NCBI GenBank assembly: GCA_964445775.1
Contig: CAYUMH010000027.1
Coordinates: forward strand, 1 to 40,823
Source: Terrimonas sp964445775
GTDB lineage: Bacteria > Bacteroidota > Bacteroidia > Chitinophagales > Chitinophagaceae
Direction: 5' to 3'
Length of the DNA stretch: 40,823 nt
Below the pieces are notes generated by a model, which was given only the letters and a program-made list of their open reading frames with translations, was not told the DNA's origin and did no database searches. Both the position numbers and the translations under genes were made by a program. Of the stretch, positions 7,065 to 15,362 are shown in pieces (positions within the stretch are counted from its first letter, which is position 1; every line of letters begins with the position of its first letter).

Positions 7065-7916
7065 TTAAGCTTCCTGTTCGATCAGTTCGTATTGAAAAAC
7101 AGCCAGGTTTAAAAAGTTAGGCAGTATATGCGAATAGGTCCATAAAATTTTATCAGGGTCATTCAATTGCTCTAACATGCTCTGCAGCTTCTCTTCGCCG
7201 TGGTTTTCGATAACGGTCTTACGTTTTTCTTCTTTCTGAAAATGCGTGGCCATACCCATGGCATCAGCTTCGGGGTGAAACTGTGTGCCCACCATAAATT
7301 CGTTAAAACGAATACCCATCACGGCACGTTCGTAAGGTACATGCGGACGATCTTTTTCAATACATAATATCTTACCGCCTATTTTTTCCAGTATGGTATG
7401 ATTGGGTTGTATTACCTGGTAATCGCGGCTGTCCACTACATAAAAAGGATCCTGTAAACCATCAAAAACATGCTCTTCCATTCCTTCTTCCAGCATATGT
7501 ACGGGGAATACACCGAAGGAAGTACTGCGGCGTTTATACACCAGCGCTGCATCAAAATGGCGGCAGGCTAACTGGAAAGAATGACAGATAAAAAATACAT
7601 GTTTTTTAATATGGTTATCGGGGTTCTCATTATACCGTACCATATCGGCCACCCACTTATTCCAGTTTATATCCCAGTCATCAAAACGGGATGATAAAGG
7701 ATCGCCGGGGCCACCGCTGGAAATATAAATATCAAAAGAGGTATCTGGAACTTCGTTTTTTTGCCTGACATCAAATTCGGTGGTGGTAACAAACAAATCA
7801 CGCTGTTCGCTCCATTCCTGTATGATCTGCCTGATGCAGCGCATACCCTGGTTTGGGAAACCGTCATTGAGGTCTAAAATTGCTATACTAACGGCCTTAT
7901 TTTCTGTAAAACTCAT
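7065..7916 (-). CDS. Class I glutamine amidotransferase-like protein
   Basis: A 283-residue cytosolic protein with the GMP-synthase-like amidotransferase fold. C111 sits in the nucleophile elbow FFICHSFQLAC, where the usual Gly after His is Ser, and the His-Glu pair lies in GTQFHPEAD. The SSGGPGDP oxyanion strand is present. Stand-alone members of this family act on unknown substrates or have lost ammonia transfer. I choose the ATG at 7916 because a TATGTTTG promoter element at 7922-7929 covers the in-frame ATG at 7928; the message would then begin at or next to the start codon. The gene is alone and converges with the beta-CASP gene. Confidence 0.88.
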   Translation of the reverse strand: MSFTENKAVSIAILDLNDGFPNQGMRCIRQIIQEWSEQRDLFVTTTEFDVRQKNEVPDTSFDIYISSGGPGDPLSSRFDDWDINWNKWVADMVRYNENPDNHIKKHVFFICHSFQLACRHFDAALVYKRRSTSFGVFPVHMLEEGMEEHVFDGLQDPFYVVDSRDYQVIQPNHTILEKIGGKILCIEKDRPHVPYERAVMGIRFNEFMVGTQFHPEADAMGMATHFQKEEKRKTVIENHGEEKLQSMLEQLNDPDKILWTYSHILPNFLNLAVFQYELIEQEA

Positions 7917-7921
7917 GCCTG

Positions 7922-7929
7922 CAAACATA
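7922..7929 (-). promoter_or_regulatory. Bacteroidota -7 element (TATGTTTG), near-leaderless
   Basis: Minus-strand TATGTTTG matches TAnnTTTG and ends 5 bases before the ATG at 7916. If used, transcription starts at about the A of the start codon, giving a leaderless message. Confidence 0.5.
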
Positions 7930-8043
7930 GGATTTTTTTTAAAAATGGTGTATTCATGCTATTTTTCATATATAACTAATTAAATAATAATTTTTTACGA
8001 TTAAAAATTATTATTTATGAATCCAGGCCAATAATAATGTTCA

Positions 8044-8080
8044 TTTCCAAATTATCTAATTAACTAATTGTCAAATTAGC
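8044..8080. repeat. 8-bp array (TTnnCWAA type) abutting a stop codon
   Basis: Octads TTTCCAAA, TTATCTAA, TTAACTAA, TTGTCAAA and a partial unit, ending at the base before the stop codon (8081-8083) of the CsaA-like gene. It is the same family as the array at 17129-17180, with the same two consensus forms. Confidence 0.85.
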
Positions 8081-8431
8081 TTATCCTATTCTTAACCCGT
8101 TCTCTGTTGGTTGTTCCGGACTAAGTAAGGTAATAACATTATTGGCGCCCACTGTGCCCAGTACCAGGCACTCGCTCATAAAAGTGGCGATTTGTTTAGG
8201 CGGAAAATTAATGACGGCTACAACCTGTTTACCGATCAGTGTTTCCGGCTGATACAGGTCGGTTATTTGTGCCGATGTTTTACGGGTACCATGGTCACCA
8301 AAATCAACCACTAATTTATAAGCCGGTTTACGGGCTGCAGTAAATACTTCTGCCTGGATAATAGTGCCAACCCGCATTTCAATCTTTGTAAAATCGTTCC
8401 AGGTAATGGGTGCTTCCGACTGTTCTTTCAT
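8081..8431 (-). CDS. csaA: CsaA-like tRNA-binding protein
   Basis: A 116-residue single-domain protein of the tRNA-binding OB fold related to the C-terminal domain of bacterial MetRS and to CsaA. The landmarks are present in order: DFTKIEMRVGTIIQAEVF, ARKPAYKLVVDFG, TSAQITDLYQPETLIGKQVVAVINFPP and SECLVLG. CsaA homologues are dimers that bind tRNA and have been described as export-related chaperones; which role applies here is unknown. The start lies 9 bases after the stop of the amidohydrolase gene, so it is the second gene of that operon. Confidence 0.88.
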   Translation of the reverse strand: MKEQSEAPITWNDFTKIEMRVGTIIQAEVFTAARKPAYKLVVDFGDHGTRKTSAQITDLYQPETLIGKQVVAVINFPPKQIATFMSECLVLGTVGANNVITLLSPEQPTENGLRIG

Positions 8432-8440
8432 GCTTCAGTT

Positions 8441-10084
8441 TTAAGGTTGCTGGTATACTTTAACACCGTTAATATAGGTTTGTTGAACGGTAGTTGTTAA
8501 AATTTCGGACTCGGGTATGGTCATCAGGTCCTTATTTAAAATAATAAAATCGGCCAGTTTACCGGCTTCCAGGCTGCCTTTCTCTTTTTCTTCAAAATGA
8601 CTTTTTGCCGCCCAGATGGTCATGCCTTTTAAAGTTTCTTCACGGCTTAATGCGTTCTCCATCTGAAAACCCTGTTCGGGCCAGTTCTTGCTATCTTTAC
8701 GCACTACCGATGCAAAAAAGGTTTTAAAAGGCGATATGTCTTCTACCGGGAAATCGGTGCCCAGAGCCAGCCAGCCGTTTTGCTGTAATAATTGTTTATA
8801 GGCATAAGCCGTTTTTACTCTTTCATTACCTAAACGGTCTGCTGCCCAATACATATCGCTGGTGGCATGGGTAGGTTGTACCGAGGGCACAATATTATAT
8901 TTACCAAACATGGCAAAATCGGCGGGTGCTACCACCTGTGCATGTTCAATACGCCAGCGCAGATCGTTTTTCTCCGGTAGATGTTTGGCATAGGTATTCA
9001 GTATTACCCGGTTACCACTATCACCAATGGCATGGGTACACATCTGGAAACCGCCGGCTTTAATGCGGGTAGCCACCGAATCAAAATGAGCGGCGGTACT
9101 TAATAAAAAGCCATAATGCCCGGGGCGGTCGTGATACGGACTTAACAAACAGGCACCACGGGAACCCAATGCGCCATCACCATATACTTTAAAACCGCGA
9201 ACATGCAAACGGTCTGTTTTTATAATGCCCGATTTTTCTAAATACTCATAATTTGATTTATCGTCGCTTAACAACACATACAAACGCATGGCCAGCGAAT
9301 TATTGGCATGCAGTTGTTTAATACGTTCCACATCCTGATTACTTAAACCACAATCTGCAATGCTAGTAAGGCCCATGGCAAAACAATTCTTCTCGGCCTG
9401 TTGTAAGGCGGTCTTATAATCGTTATCGGTAGTAGCGGGTATTTTAGAGGAAACCAGTTCAACTGCATTATCAACCAGTACACCGGTCAGTTTACCATTC
9501 ACTACTTCTATTTCGCCACCATCAATTTTATCTCCGGGTTTAATGCCCGCCAATTCAAGGGCTTTATTGTTGGCAATGGCAGCATGACCATCTACACGTA
9601 CCAGTAACACAGGATTATCCCTGAACAATAAACTCAATGCTTCATTATCGGGGTATTTTTTACCGGGCCAGAGGTTCTGGTCCCAGCCACGCCCCGTGAT
9701 CCATTGTCCTACCGCTAAATTTTTAGTAGCGGCAAAAGCCATTGTTTTTTCAATACAATTATCCCAGTTAGGGGCGCCCATCAGGTCAACACTCTGTAAA
9801 GCCTGGGCATAACCCACAAAATGCGCATGGGCATCAATAAAGCCCGGCATAATGGCCTTACCACCGGCGTTTAAGGAATCATTGGGATTGTATTTGGCTA
9901 TGAGGTCTGCATAAGTACCGGTTGCTACAATTTTACCATCTTTAATGACCATGGCTTCCTGTATGCTAAAAGCACTATCTACGGTATAAATGCGGGCATT
10001 ATGTACCAGCAGGTCAACAGCCTTTTTTTGCGAACAGGCGGTAAATAAAATTACACTGAGTATAAGCAGCAGTAAACGGTTCAT
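8441..10084 (-). CDS. Lipoprotein amidohydrolase, YtcJ-like
   Basis: A 547-residue metal-dependent amidohydrolase of the amidohydrolase_3 (YtcJ) type. Residues 1-17 form a lipoprotein signal ending LFTAC (C17), so the enzyme is membrane-anchored in the periplasm or outer membrane. The metal ligands include H86 and H88 in PGFIDAHAHFVG; later His residues lie in MCTHAIGDSGN and WRIEHAQVV, and the last Asp in LGTDFPVED. Family members hydrolyse N-acyl or cyclic amide compounds; the substrate cannot be read from the sequence. It is followed by csaA on the same transcript. Confidence 0.9.
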   Translation of the reverse strand: MNRLLLLILSVILFTACSQKKAVDLLVHNARIYTVDSAFSIQEAMVIKDGKIVATGTYADLIAKYNPNDSLNAGGKAIMPGFIDAHAHFVGYAQALQSVDLMGAPNWDNCIEKTMAFAATKNLAVGQWITGRGWDQNLWPGKKYPDNEALSLLFRDNPVLLVRVDGHAAIANNKALELAGIKPGDKIDGGEIEVVNGKLTGVLVDNAVELVSSKIPATTDNDYKTALQQAEKNCFAMGLTSIADCGLSNQDVERIKQLHANNSLAMRLYVLLSDDKSNYEYLEKSGIIKTDRLHVRGFKVYGDGALGSRGACLLSPYHDRPGHYGFLLSTAAHFDSVATRIKAGGFQMCTHAIGDSGNRVILNTYAKHLPEKNDLRWRIEHAQVVAPADFAMFGKYNIVPSVQPTHATSDMYWAADRLGNERVKTAYAYKQLLQQNGWLALGTDFPVEDISPFKTFFASVVRKDSKNWPEQGFQMENALSREETLKGMTIWAAKSHFEEKEKGSLEAGKLADFIILNKDLMTIPESEILTTTVQQTYINGVKVYQQP

Positions 10085-10172
10085 AAAACTTTATTTTATA
10101 AACCTGTAAGATAAGTTTTATTTTTTTAGGAGGGACTTGCTGAGCGGTGTAAATCAATTTTGCTATATGCGT

Positions 10173-10775
10173 TTACCTGAAATGCCCTGTATACGCATAG
10201 GCAATGGAATCATTCACTTTATAAAATATCTCCCCGTTAATACTTCTCTTTTGCGTGGCCAGGTCCTTGTCCAGCAACCTGTTTTTATGATCATATAATT
10301 GTTTGGAAGAGAAAAAGGCAAGGGTAAAATACTTCTCATCTTTCCATTTGGCCGTGAGGTCCTTGTGCCGGATAGTTAAAAATACCAGGTGTTTCTTCTG
10401 CCGTTTTTCATAAAAATCAAGGGTGGTGATCCAGGTACAAAAATTCTGGCGCATATCATAGATCAGGTCATTCACCGCCCGTTCATCAAAATGGTATTTC
10501 CGTAAAGTATCGGTCAATGCCCGGGAATCGGAATCAAATACATAAATATACCGGATACTGTCCGTAATGATCTCCAGCCCTAACTTGGTAAAATTTTTGT
10601 CCTTAAACTCAATGGAGAAGGGGCGGTTTTTAGACAGCTTTTCGTATTGTTGTTTAATACGCTGCAGGGCTTTCTCGTTGGCCTGGTAATAGTTATAGGT
10701 AAACTTCTGCGAAGGAAAACACCCTCCCAGTAAACCGAGTAACACAAACCCAATTAAAAAAAGTTTACCCTTCAT
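10173..10775 (-). CDS. Lipoprotein of unknown function
   Basis: A 200-residue lipoprotein with signal and lipobox LLGGC (C19). The mature part is Lys/Tyr-rich, predicted mixed alpha/beta, with no family that I recognise. Its start overlaps the 3' end of the upstream gene by 11 bases, so the pair is translated from one message. The partner looks like a papain-fold protein, which makes a partner or inhibitor role conceivable, but nothing in this sequence shows that. Confidence 0.75.
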   Translation of the reverse strand: MKGKLFLIGFVLLGLLGGCFPSQKFTYNYYQANEKALQRIKQQYEKLSKNRPFSIEFKDKNFTKLGLEIITDSIRYIYVFDSDSRALTDTLRKYHFDERAVNDLIYDMRQNFCTWITTLDFYEKRQKKHLVFLTIRHKDLTAKWKDEKYFTLAFFSSKQLYDHKNRLLDKDLATQKRSINGEIFYKVNDSIAYAYTGHFR

Positions 10776-11706
10776 GTTTATCAGTCTTTAGTTTACAATT
10801 GGTAACACCATAAATAATTTCATCTAAAAACTCAGGGGTTACCTGCTGCAATGATTTGCGGCCATAATCCCAGTATACAATATTTATTTTACCGTTATCC
10901 GCTTTGTAAATATCCAATAACACCACGTAATGGGTAGGTACGCCAAACCTTGCTTTAACATGTGTTTTTTTATACAGCAGTCGGTTATTCAGGTATAGGA
11001 ATACCGGCCCTTCCTGCATTTTTTTGCTCAGGTAAAACAACCAATCGTTAACGGATGGTTTAATAATATCGGCGCCACGGGCATGTACTTCAAACTGCGG
11101 GAACAGTTTTTTCAGCATGCGGTTAAACTTGGCAAAATTGGTTGAGGCCCAGAAAGTATTCTCGTCGCCTTTATCAAAACGGTGATTAAATATATTCAGG
11201 TAGCCTTTAAAATGATCGGCCAGGGTAAGAAACCACATTTGTCCTGCAGGACTGATATCCAGGGCGCCTTTGTATTTAATTAAACCTGCTTCATTGCGTA
11301 CCCGCTTACCCGGTTTTAAATGCACGGTACCAAAACTTGCCTGCCCGTTTATAAACAGGCTCACCATAAACCGGGAAAAGTACTCAGGGTCATAATTCAG
11401 CGGTAAATAAGTGAGCGCCATATAGGCACAAAAATTAGTTACTTTTCCTTCGTAAAATTTTAAAGGAGATTTGGCAAAAAAACGCAGGTTCTCCATAAAT
11501 AAAACCGGGTCAACATGCGGCCAGTGAACGCTGCTGTCCAGCTGTTGTACACTATCTAAAAAGCGGATGGCTTTATCCTGGCTGTAAATCAATGCCGGGC
11601 TAAAATTATTAACAGGCAGGTCGCTCTGTGCATATAACGATAAACGTGATACGCATAGTCCGAAAAAAAACAATAATGTTTTGATATATGCTTTTACTGA
11701 ATGCAA
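10765..11706 (-). CDS. Secreted protein, possible papain-fold enzyme
   Basis: A 313-residue protein with a signal peptide (1-26, cut after LYAQ). No family recognised by name. Three segments have the look of a cysteine-peptidase or transglutaminase-like core in the right order: C93 in KVTNFCAYMAL at the start of a helix, H259 in GVPTHYVVLLDI on a strand, and D280 in IVYWDYG. The C-H-D spacing of about 165 and 20 residues fits papain-like folds such as C39 or C70. This is inference from motif appearance. It is the first gene of a two-gene unit with the overlapping lipoprotein gene; a TAAATTTG promoter element lies at 11735-11742. Confidence 0.75.
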   Translation of the reverse strand: MHSVKAYIKTLLFFFGLCVSRLSLYAQSDLPVNNFSPALIYSQDKAIRFLDSVQQLDSSVHWPHVDPVLFMENLRFFAKSPLKFYEGKVTNFCAYMALTYLPLNYDPEYFSRFMVSLFINGQASFGTVHLKPGKRVRNEAGLIKYKGALDISPAGQMWFLTLADHFKGYLNIFNHRFDKGDENTFWASTNFAKFNRMLKKLFPQFEVHARGADIIKPSVNDWLFYLSKKMQEGPVFLYLNNRLLYKKTHVKARFGVPTHYVVLLDIYKADNGKINIVYWDYGRKSLQQVTPEFLDEIIYGVTNCKLKTDKHEG

Positions 11707-11734
11707 TTGTTTCCTGCAAATGGGTTCAAAAACA

Positions 11735-11742
11735 CAAATTTA
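11735..11742 (-). promoter_or_regulatory. Bacteroidota -7 element (TAAATTTG)
   Basis: Minus-strand TAAATTTG matches TAnnTTTG, 28 bases before the start at 11706. A TTTG lies upstream with a 15-base spacer, shorter than the usual 19 to 20. Confidence 0.45.
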
Positions 11743-11774
11743 ATGAATAGTTTATTGCAAATGATGTAATGAAG

Positions 11775-11820
11775 AACGATGAATTATGAATTATGAGTGA
11801 TGAATGATGAATGATGAATT
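11775..11820. repeat. 7-bp array (AATKATG type)
   Basis: Heptads AACGATG, AATTATG, AATTATG, AGTGATG, AATGATG, AATGATG and AATT, in the same family as 6790-6839. It lies about 70 bases downstream of the DUF5683 gene stop. Confidence 0.88.
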
Positions 11821-11890
11821 GGGGAGAAACAGGATTGGCAAAGAGGTTAGTATATTACAGGGAATAGTCTTGCGACCTGAAATATCAGCA

Positions 11891-12592
11891 CTACCTGAAG
11901 TTTAGCACGAAGCTGATGCCATTGGTGTTGGCCAGCTCACTGTAACCCGGTTTAATTTTAAAACTAAGGTCAGGGCTTACATCAAAACTGCTTAAATGGG
12001 CATCTACGGTGGCATCAACTACATTTAAAGCCCATGCCAGCAGGAAGAATAAGGCAGCATAATCAATATCGCGGCGATAGGAGTTGCGATAATAACGCAG
12101 GGTTTCCAAACGGTTGTTCTGTACAAAGGGTTGCAATTGCCGGTGTACTTTTTCATAAGCGGCCGGCCCTTCGTTTATTAAAACATTGGTAGCATAACGG
12201 GTGCGGTTATACCATTGCAGGTTAAAAAAGAAAATATACCCGGTGGCGCCTAATGCACCATATACCAACGGTAACTTCCACCATTTACGGTTGTAAATCT
12301 GTCCTAAACCCGGCAGTATAGCCGAACGAAGGGCGGCAGTACGGGGATTACGGACTTTTTTATTAAAAACCGAAAGGTTACTGTCCGTTGCCGGAACAGT
12401 GTCAATATAAATGATAAAGCTGTTGGGGGATGTTTCCTCAATCGTGTATAAAACTTCCTTTACACTATTATTACTGTAAGGTGATACCGATGCACGGACA
12501 GTAAGTGACGGCCAGCTAAGGGCTCCCACTATGGCCAGTAAAAATAAACAACGCATCGGTACTGATTTCATACTTTTTGTTAAGTGCATCAT
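11891..12592 (-). CDS. DUF5683 membrane protein
   Basis: A 233-residue protein with an N-terminal signal-like segment, then the DUF5683 core: RNPRTAALRSAILPGLGQIYN, KWWKLPLVYGALGATGYIFFF, and a second hydrophobic segment ALFFLLAWALNVVDATVDAHL. Its place directly after parA-parB (5 bases after the parB stop) is the usual one in Bacteroidota, where the family is conserved but its role is unknown. The conserved PGLGQ motif resembles small TM2-type proteins. It is the last gene of the parA-parB-DUF5683 unit. Confidence 0.88.
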   Translation of the reverse strand: MMHLTKSMKSVPMRCLFLLAIVGALSWPSLTVRASVSPYSNNSVKEVLYTIEETSPNSFIIYIDTVPATDSNLSVFNKKVRNPRTAALRSAILPGLGQIYNRKWWKLPLVYGALGATGYIFFFNLQWYNRTRYATNVLINEGPAAYEKVHRQLQPFVQNNRLETLRYYRNSYRRDIDYAALFFLLAWALNVVDATVDAHLSSFDVSPDLSFKIKPGYSELANTNGISFVLNFR

Positions 12593-12597
12593 CCTGC

Positions 12598-13484
12598 TTA
12601 GTCAATCGAAACATCCAGTTTTTTCAGCAGTTTGTTCAGTTCATCCAGTGAATAATAATCAAAAGTGATCTGACCGTTGCCGCTTTTACTGTGTTTTAAT
12701 TTTACCCTTGTTTCAAAATGCGACGCTAAGTTATCTTCAATTCGCTGAAAAGCGTTAGCCAATTTAGGTTTTGCAGTTTTTTTAACAGCCGGGTCATCTT
12801 TATAAAAGTTACGTACCAGCTGTTCTGTCTGGCGTACAGATAGTCCTTTACTTTTTATTTCCTTAAATACGGCCAGTTGTTTATCAACCTTATCTATATT
12901 AATCAAAGAACGGGCATGGCCCATGCTCAGCTCGCCCTTACGCACTGCCAGCTGAATATCCGGTGGCAGTTTTAACAGGCGGATAAAGTTGGACACGGTA
13001 CTCCTGTCAACACTCATTCTTTCACCTACCTGGTCCTGTGTATAGTTCAGCTCCTCCATCATCCGTTTATAGCTTAATGCTACTTCCATGGCGTTCAGGT
13101 CCTCACGCTGCAGGTTTTCCAGTAAAGCCAGTTCCAGTAACTGCTGGTCGTTCGATTGGCGTAAATAAGCCGGTATATCTTTTAAACCCGCCATCTGGCT
13201 GGCACGCCAGCGCCTTTCACCCGATACCAGGCGGTATTTACCCGATGGTAATTTTGANNNNNNNNNNCGGCAAGATCCTTTAATGCCTGTTCGTCAAAAT
13301 CACGACGGGGTTGTTTGGGGTTGGGTTCAATATCGCCAACAGGTATACGGTTAATACCGGTCGCATTTTCAACCACGGTATTCTTTAATGATCCCGCAGC
13401 ATTTTTCAAATCCGAATCAATGCCCTGTAATAAGGAACGTATGCCTTTACCTAAGGCGTCTTTCTGGGGTTTGGGTGTTGCCAT
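12598..13484 (-). CDS. parB: Chromosome partitioning protein ParB (interrupted by an assembly gap)
   Basis: ParB/Spo0J family, the centromere-binding CTPase that loads at parS sites and works with ParA. The N-terminal piece (starting MATPKPQKDALGKG at 13484) reads through VGDIEPNPKQPRRDFDEQALKDLA. The rest resumes after the gap with SKLPSGKYRLVSGERRWRAS, then the helix-turn-helix (YTQDQVGERMSVDRSTVSNF) and the C-terminal dimerisation end. The two pieces lie in different frames only because the 10-N run (13258-13267) has the wrong size; about 14 codons of the conserved ESI..HG.IQP.. region are absent. I therefore call one intact gene, not a frameshift. It lies between parA and the DUF5683 gene. 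Confidence 0.92.
13258..13267. other. Assembly gap (10 N)
   Basis: Ten undetermined bases inside parB. The missing protein segment and the frame break show that the true distance is longer, about 40 to 45 bases. Confidence 0.97.
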
Positions 13485-13565
13485 GTACAAGTAAATTTAT
13501 TGCCCGGTATGTTGCAAGCATCGGGCTATTGGATGCAGCAATCATCTTGCCGCAATATGATAAAA

Positions 13566-14369
13566 TTAAAGTTCCAGTATCCTTTCTTCCTGTGTTAACT
13601 TGGTCATGTTATTCTTCTGCAGTATTTCTTTGGCCAGGTTCAGGTAGTTAACCGATCCCTTACTGCTGGCATCGTACATAATAACAGGTTTACCAAAGCT
13701 GGGAGCTTCACTCAGGCGCGAGTTACGGTGAATAATGGTATTAAACACCAGTTCGTCAAAGTGACGGCGCACCTCGCTTACCACCTGGTTACATAAACGT
13801 AAACGGCCGTCGTACATGGTCATTAAAATACCTTCAATCACCAGTTCGGTATTTAAACGGCTTTGTACTATTTTAATAGTGTTCAATAATTTGCCTAAAC
13901 CTTCCAGGGCAAAAAACTCACATTGTACCGGTACTACTACTGAATCAGCAGCTGTTAAGGCGTTTACTGTAATTAAACCTAAGGAAGGGGAGCAGTCAAT
14001 TACAATAAAATCATAATCATCCTTTATGGTTTCCAGCATGCTTTTCAGCACGGTTTCACGGTTGGGATAATTGATCATTTCAATTTCGGCGCCTACCAGG
14101 TCAATATGGGAGGGAATTAAATCCAGGTGCGGTATCTCGCTTTTTAATATTACCTCTTTGGCCGTTGCCTGGTTAATCATACAGTCGTACAGGCTTTTGG
14201 TAATATTGTGCAAATCAAAACCAACACCGGTGGTGCTGTTTGCCTGCGGATCACCGTCTACTAACAGGGTCCTGTATTCCAGTACGGCAAAACTTGCCGC
14301 CAGGTTAATGGCTGTAGTGGTTTTACCCACACCGCCTTTTTGATTTGCTACACCAATAATTCTTGCCAT
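13566..14369 (-). CDS. parA: Chromosome partitioning ATPase ParA
   Basis: A 267-residue ParA/Soj-type ATPase. It has the deviant Walker A KGGVGKTT (residues 11-18), DGDPQANSTTG (Walker A' region), and DFIVIDCSPSLGLITVNAL (Walker B). Full length for the chromosomal family and lacking the N-terminal HTH of plasmid ParA. It cycles on the nucleoid and is driven by ParB. It is followed after about 80 bases by parB and then DUF5683. A TAnnTTTG element at 14377-14384 puts the transcription start a few bases before the ATG. Confidence 0.97.
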   Translation of the reverse strand: MARIIGVANQKGGVGKTTTAINLAASFAVLEYRTLLVDGDPQANSTTGVGFDLHNITKSLYDCMINQATAKEVILKSEIPHLDLIPSHIDLVGAEIEMINYPNRETVLKSMLETIKDDYDFIVIDCSPSLGLITVNALTAADSVVVPVQCEFFALEGLGKLLNTIKIVQSRLNTELVIEGILMTMYDGRLRLCNQVVSEVRRHFDELVFNTIIHRNSRLSEAPSFGKPVIMYDASSKGSVNYLNLAKEILQKNNMTKLTQEERILEL

Positions 14370-14376
14370 ATATTTC

Positions 14377-14384
14377 CAAAACTA
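14377..14384 (-). promoter_or_regulatory. Bacteroidota -7 element (TAGTTTTG) before parA
   Basis: Minus-strand TAGTTTTG matches TAnnTTTG; its last base is 7 bases from the parA ATG, implying a leader of only a few nucleotides. No clear -33 TTTG. Confidence 0.45.
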
Positions 14385-14437
14385 CACTACCCAGCGTAAT
14401 ATTTATAATAAAGCTCCAAAAATAATAAAAAACCCGC

Positions 14438-15118
14438 CTATAAAGTGATGGTTTCACCAATTGCAGGTAAAATCAGGTCCTGCCCGGCACCTGAAAAAGC
14501 TTTTTTAGCGGCAGCATGGTCAATTTTAATAAAACCGAAAGTATCAAAGTGAACACCTACTACTTTATTGGTTTTTACCCATTTAGCCGCTTCAATGGCA
14601 TCATCAATACCCATGGTAAAATTATCGCCGATAGGCATAATGCTGAACTTCAGGTCGGCCCAACGGGGTATCAGCTGCATATCCATGGTAAGGGCTGTGT
14701 CGCCGCTGTAATAAAAATTGCCTTCGGGACTGTATACAATAAATCCCATCGGGTTGCCGCCATAACTGCCGTCCGGTAAACCGCTGCTATGCTGGGCTAC
14801 CACACATTTTACCGAAAAACCGTCAAAATCCCATTTACCACCGGTATTCATGGGGTGGGTGTTCTTCACGTCCTTCGATCCCAGCCATTCGGCCACTTCC
14901 CAGTTACAGATCACTTTAGCGCCTGTGCTCATGGCCAGGCTTACGGCATCGGCGGTGTGGTCAACATGCCCATGCGATAATAAAATATAATCGGCCTCAA
15001 TATCAGCTACCACAATATCCTTTGCCAGCTCATTTGGCGTAATAAACGGATCAAATAACAATTTTTTACCATTTACTTCGACTAAAAAACAGGCGTGGCC
15101 AAAATAAGTAAACTGCAT
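14438..15118 (-). CDS. UPF0173 metal-dependent hydrolase (metallo-beta-lactamase fold)
   Basis: A 226-residue cytosolic hydrolase of the UPF0173 group. It begins with the diagnostic TYFGHACFLVE, followed by LLFDPFITPN, and the metal site LLSHGHVDHTAD (H49, H51, D53, H54). Further ligands lie in AQHSSG, YSGDTAL and VGVHFDTFG. The substrate is unknown; relatives have been assigned from structure only. It starts divergently from the metallophosphoesterase gene and ends about 70 bases before the parA start, so it may or may not be cotranscribed with parAB. Confidence 0.92.
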   Translation of the reverse strand: MQFTYFGHACFLVEVNGKKLLFDPFITPNELAKDIVVADIEADYILLSHGHVDHTADAVSLAMSTGAKVICNWEVAEWLGSKDVKNTHPMNTGGKWDFDGFSVKCVVAQHSSGLPDGSYGGNPMGFIVYSPEGNFYYSGDTALTMDMQLIPRWADLKFSIMPIGDNFTMGIDDAIEAAKWVKTNKVVGVHFDTFGFIKIDHAAAKKAFSGAGQDLILPAIGETITL

Positions 15119-15177
15119 AATCTATATTTTTTGATGGTATGCTACAAAAATACGGCCTAAACAGGAAAGAGGCTACG

Positions 15178-15342
15178 GTTTAAAGTTTAAGGTTTTATGT
15201 TTAATGTTTTCGTAAAGAGTTGGAAAGACCGAAAGTCGGGAAGTGTTCATTGAACCTTTTGAACTGCTGGAACTTTTGAACTTAATGATGGACCATTAAC
15301 CACTCCCAACATTAAAAGTTAAACTTGAAACATTAAATTTCA
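15178..15342. repeat. Cluster of four degenerate 7- and 8-bp arrays
   Basis: Four arrays share one intergenic region between divergent starts. 15178-15212: GTTTAAA, GTTTAAG, GTTTTAT, GTTTAAT, GTTTTCG (period 7). 15219-15242: GTTGGAAA, GACCGAAA, GTCGGGAA (period 8). About 15250-15283: repeats of TTGAAC at about 8 to 9. 15308-15342: AACATTA, AAAGTTA, AACTTGA, AACATTA, AATTTCA (period 7). This is the only array cluster not at a gene end. Confidence 0.7.
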
Positions 15343-15362
15343 AAAACCGCTTACTTTGCAAT

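Noticed and set aside
13182..13490. parB as two separate or frameshifted genes
   Set aside because: The frame change lies exactly at the N run, and the missing conserved segment shows a wrongly sized assembly gap.
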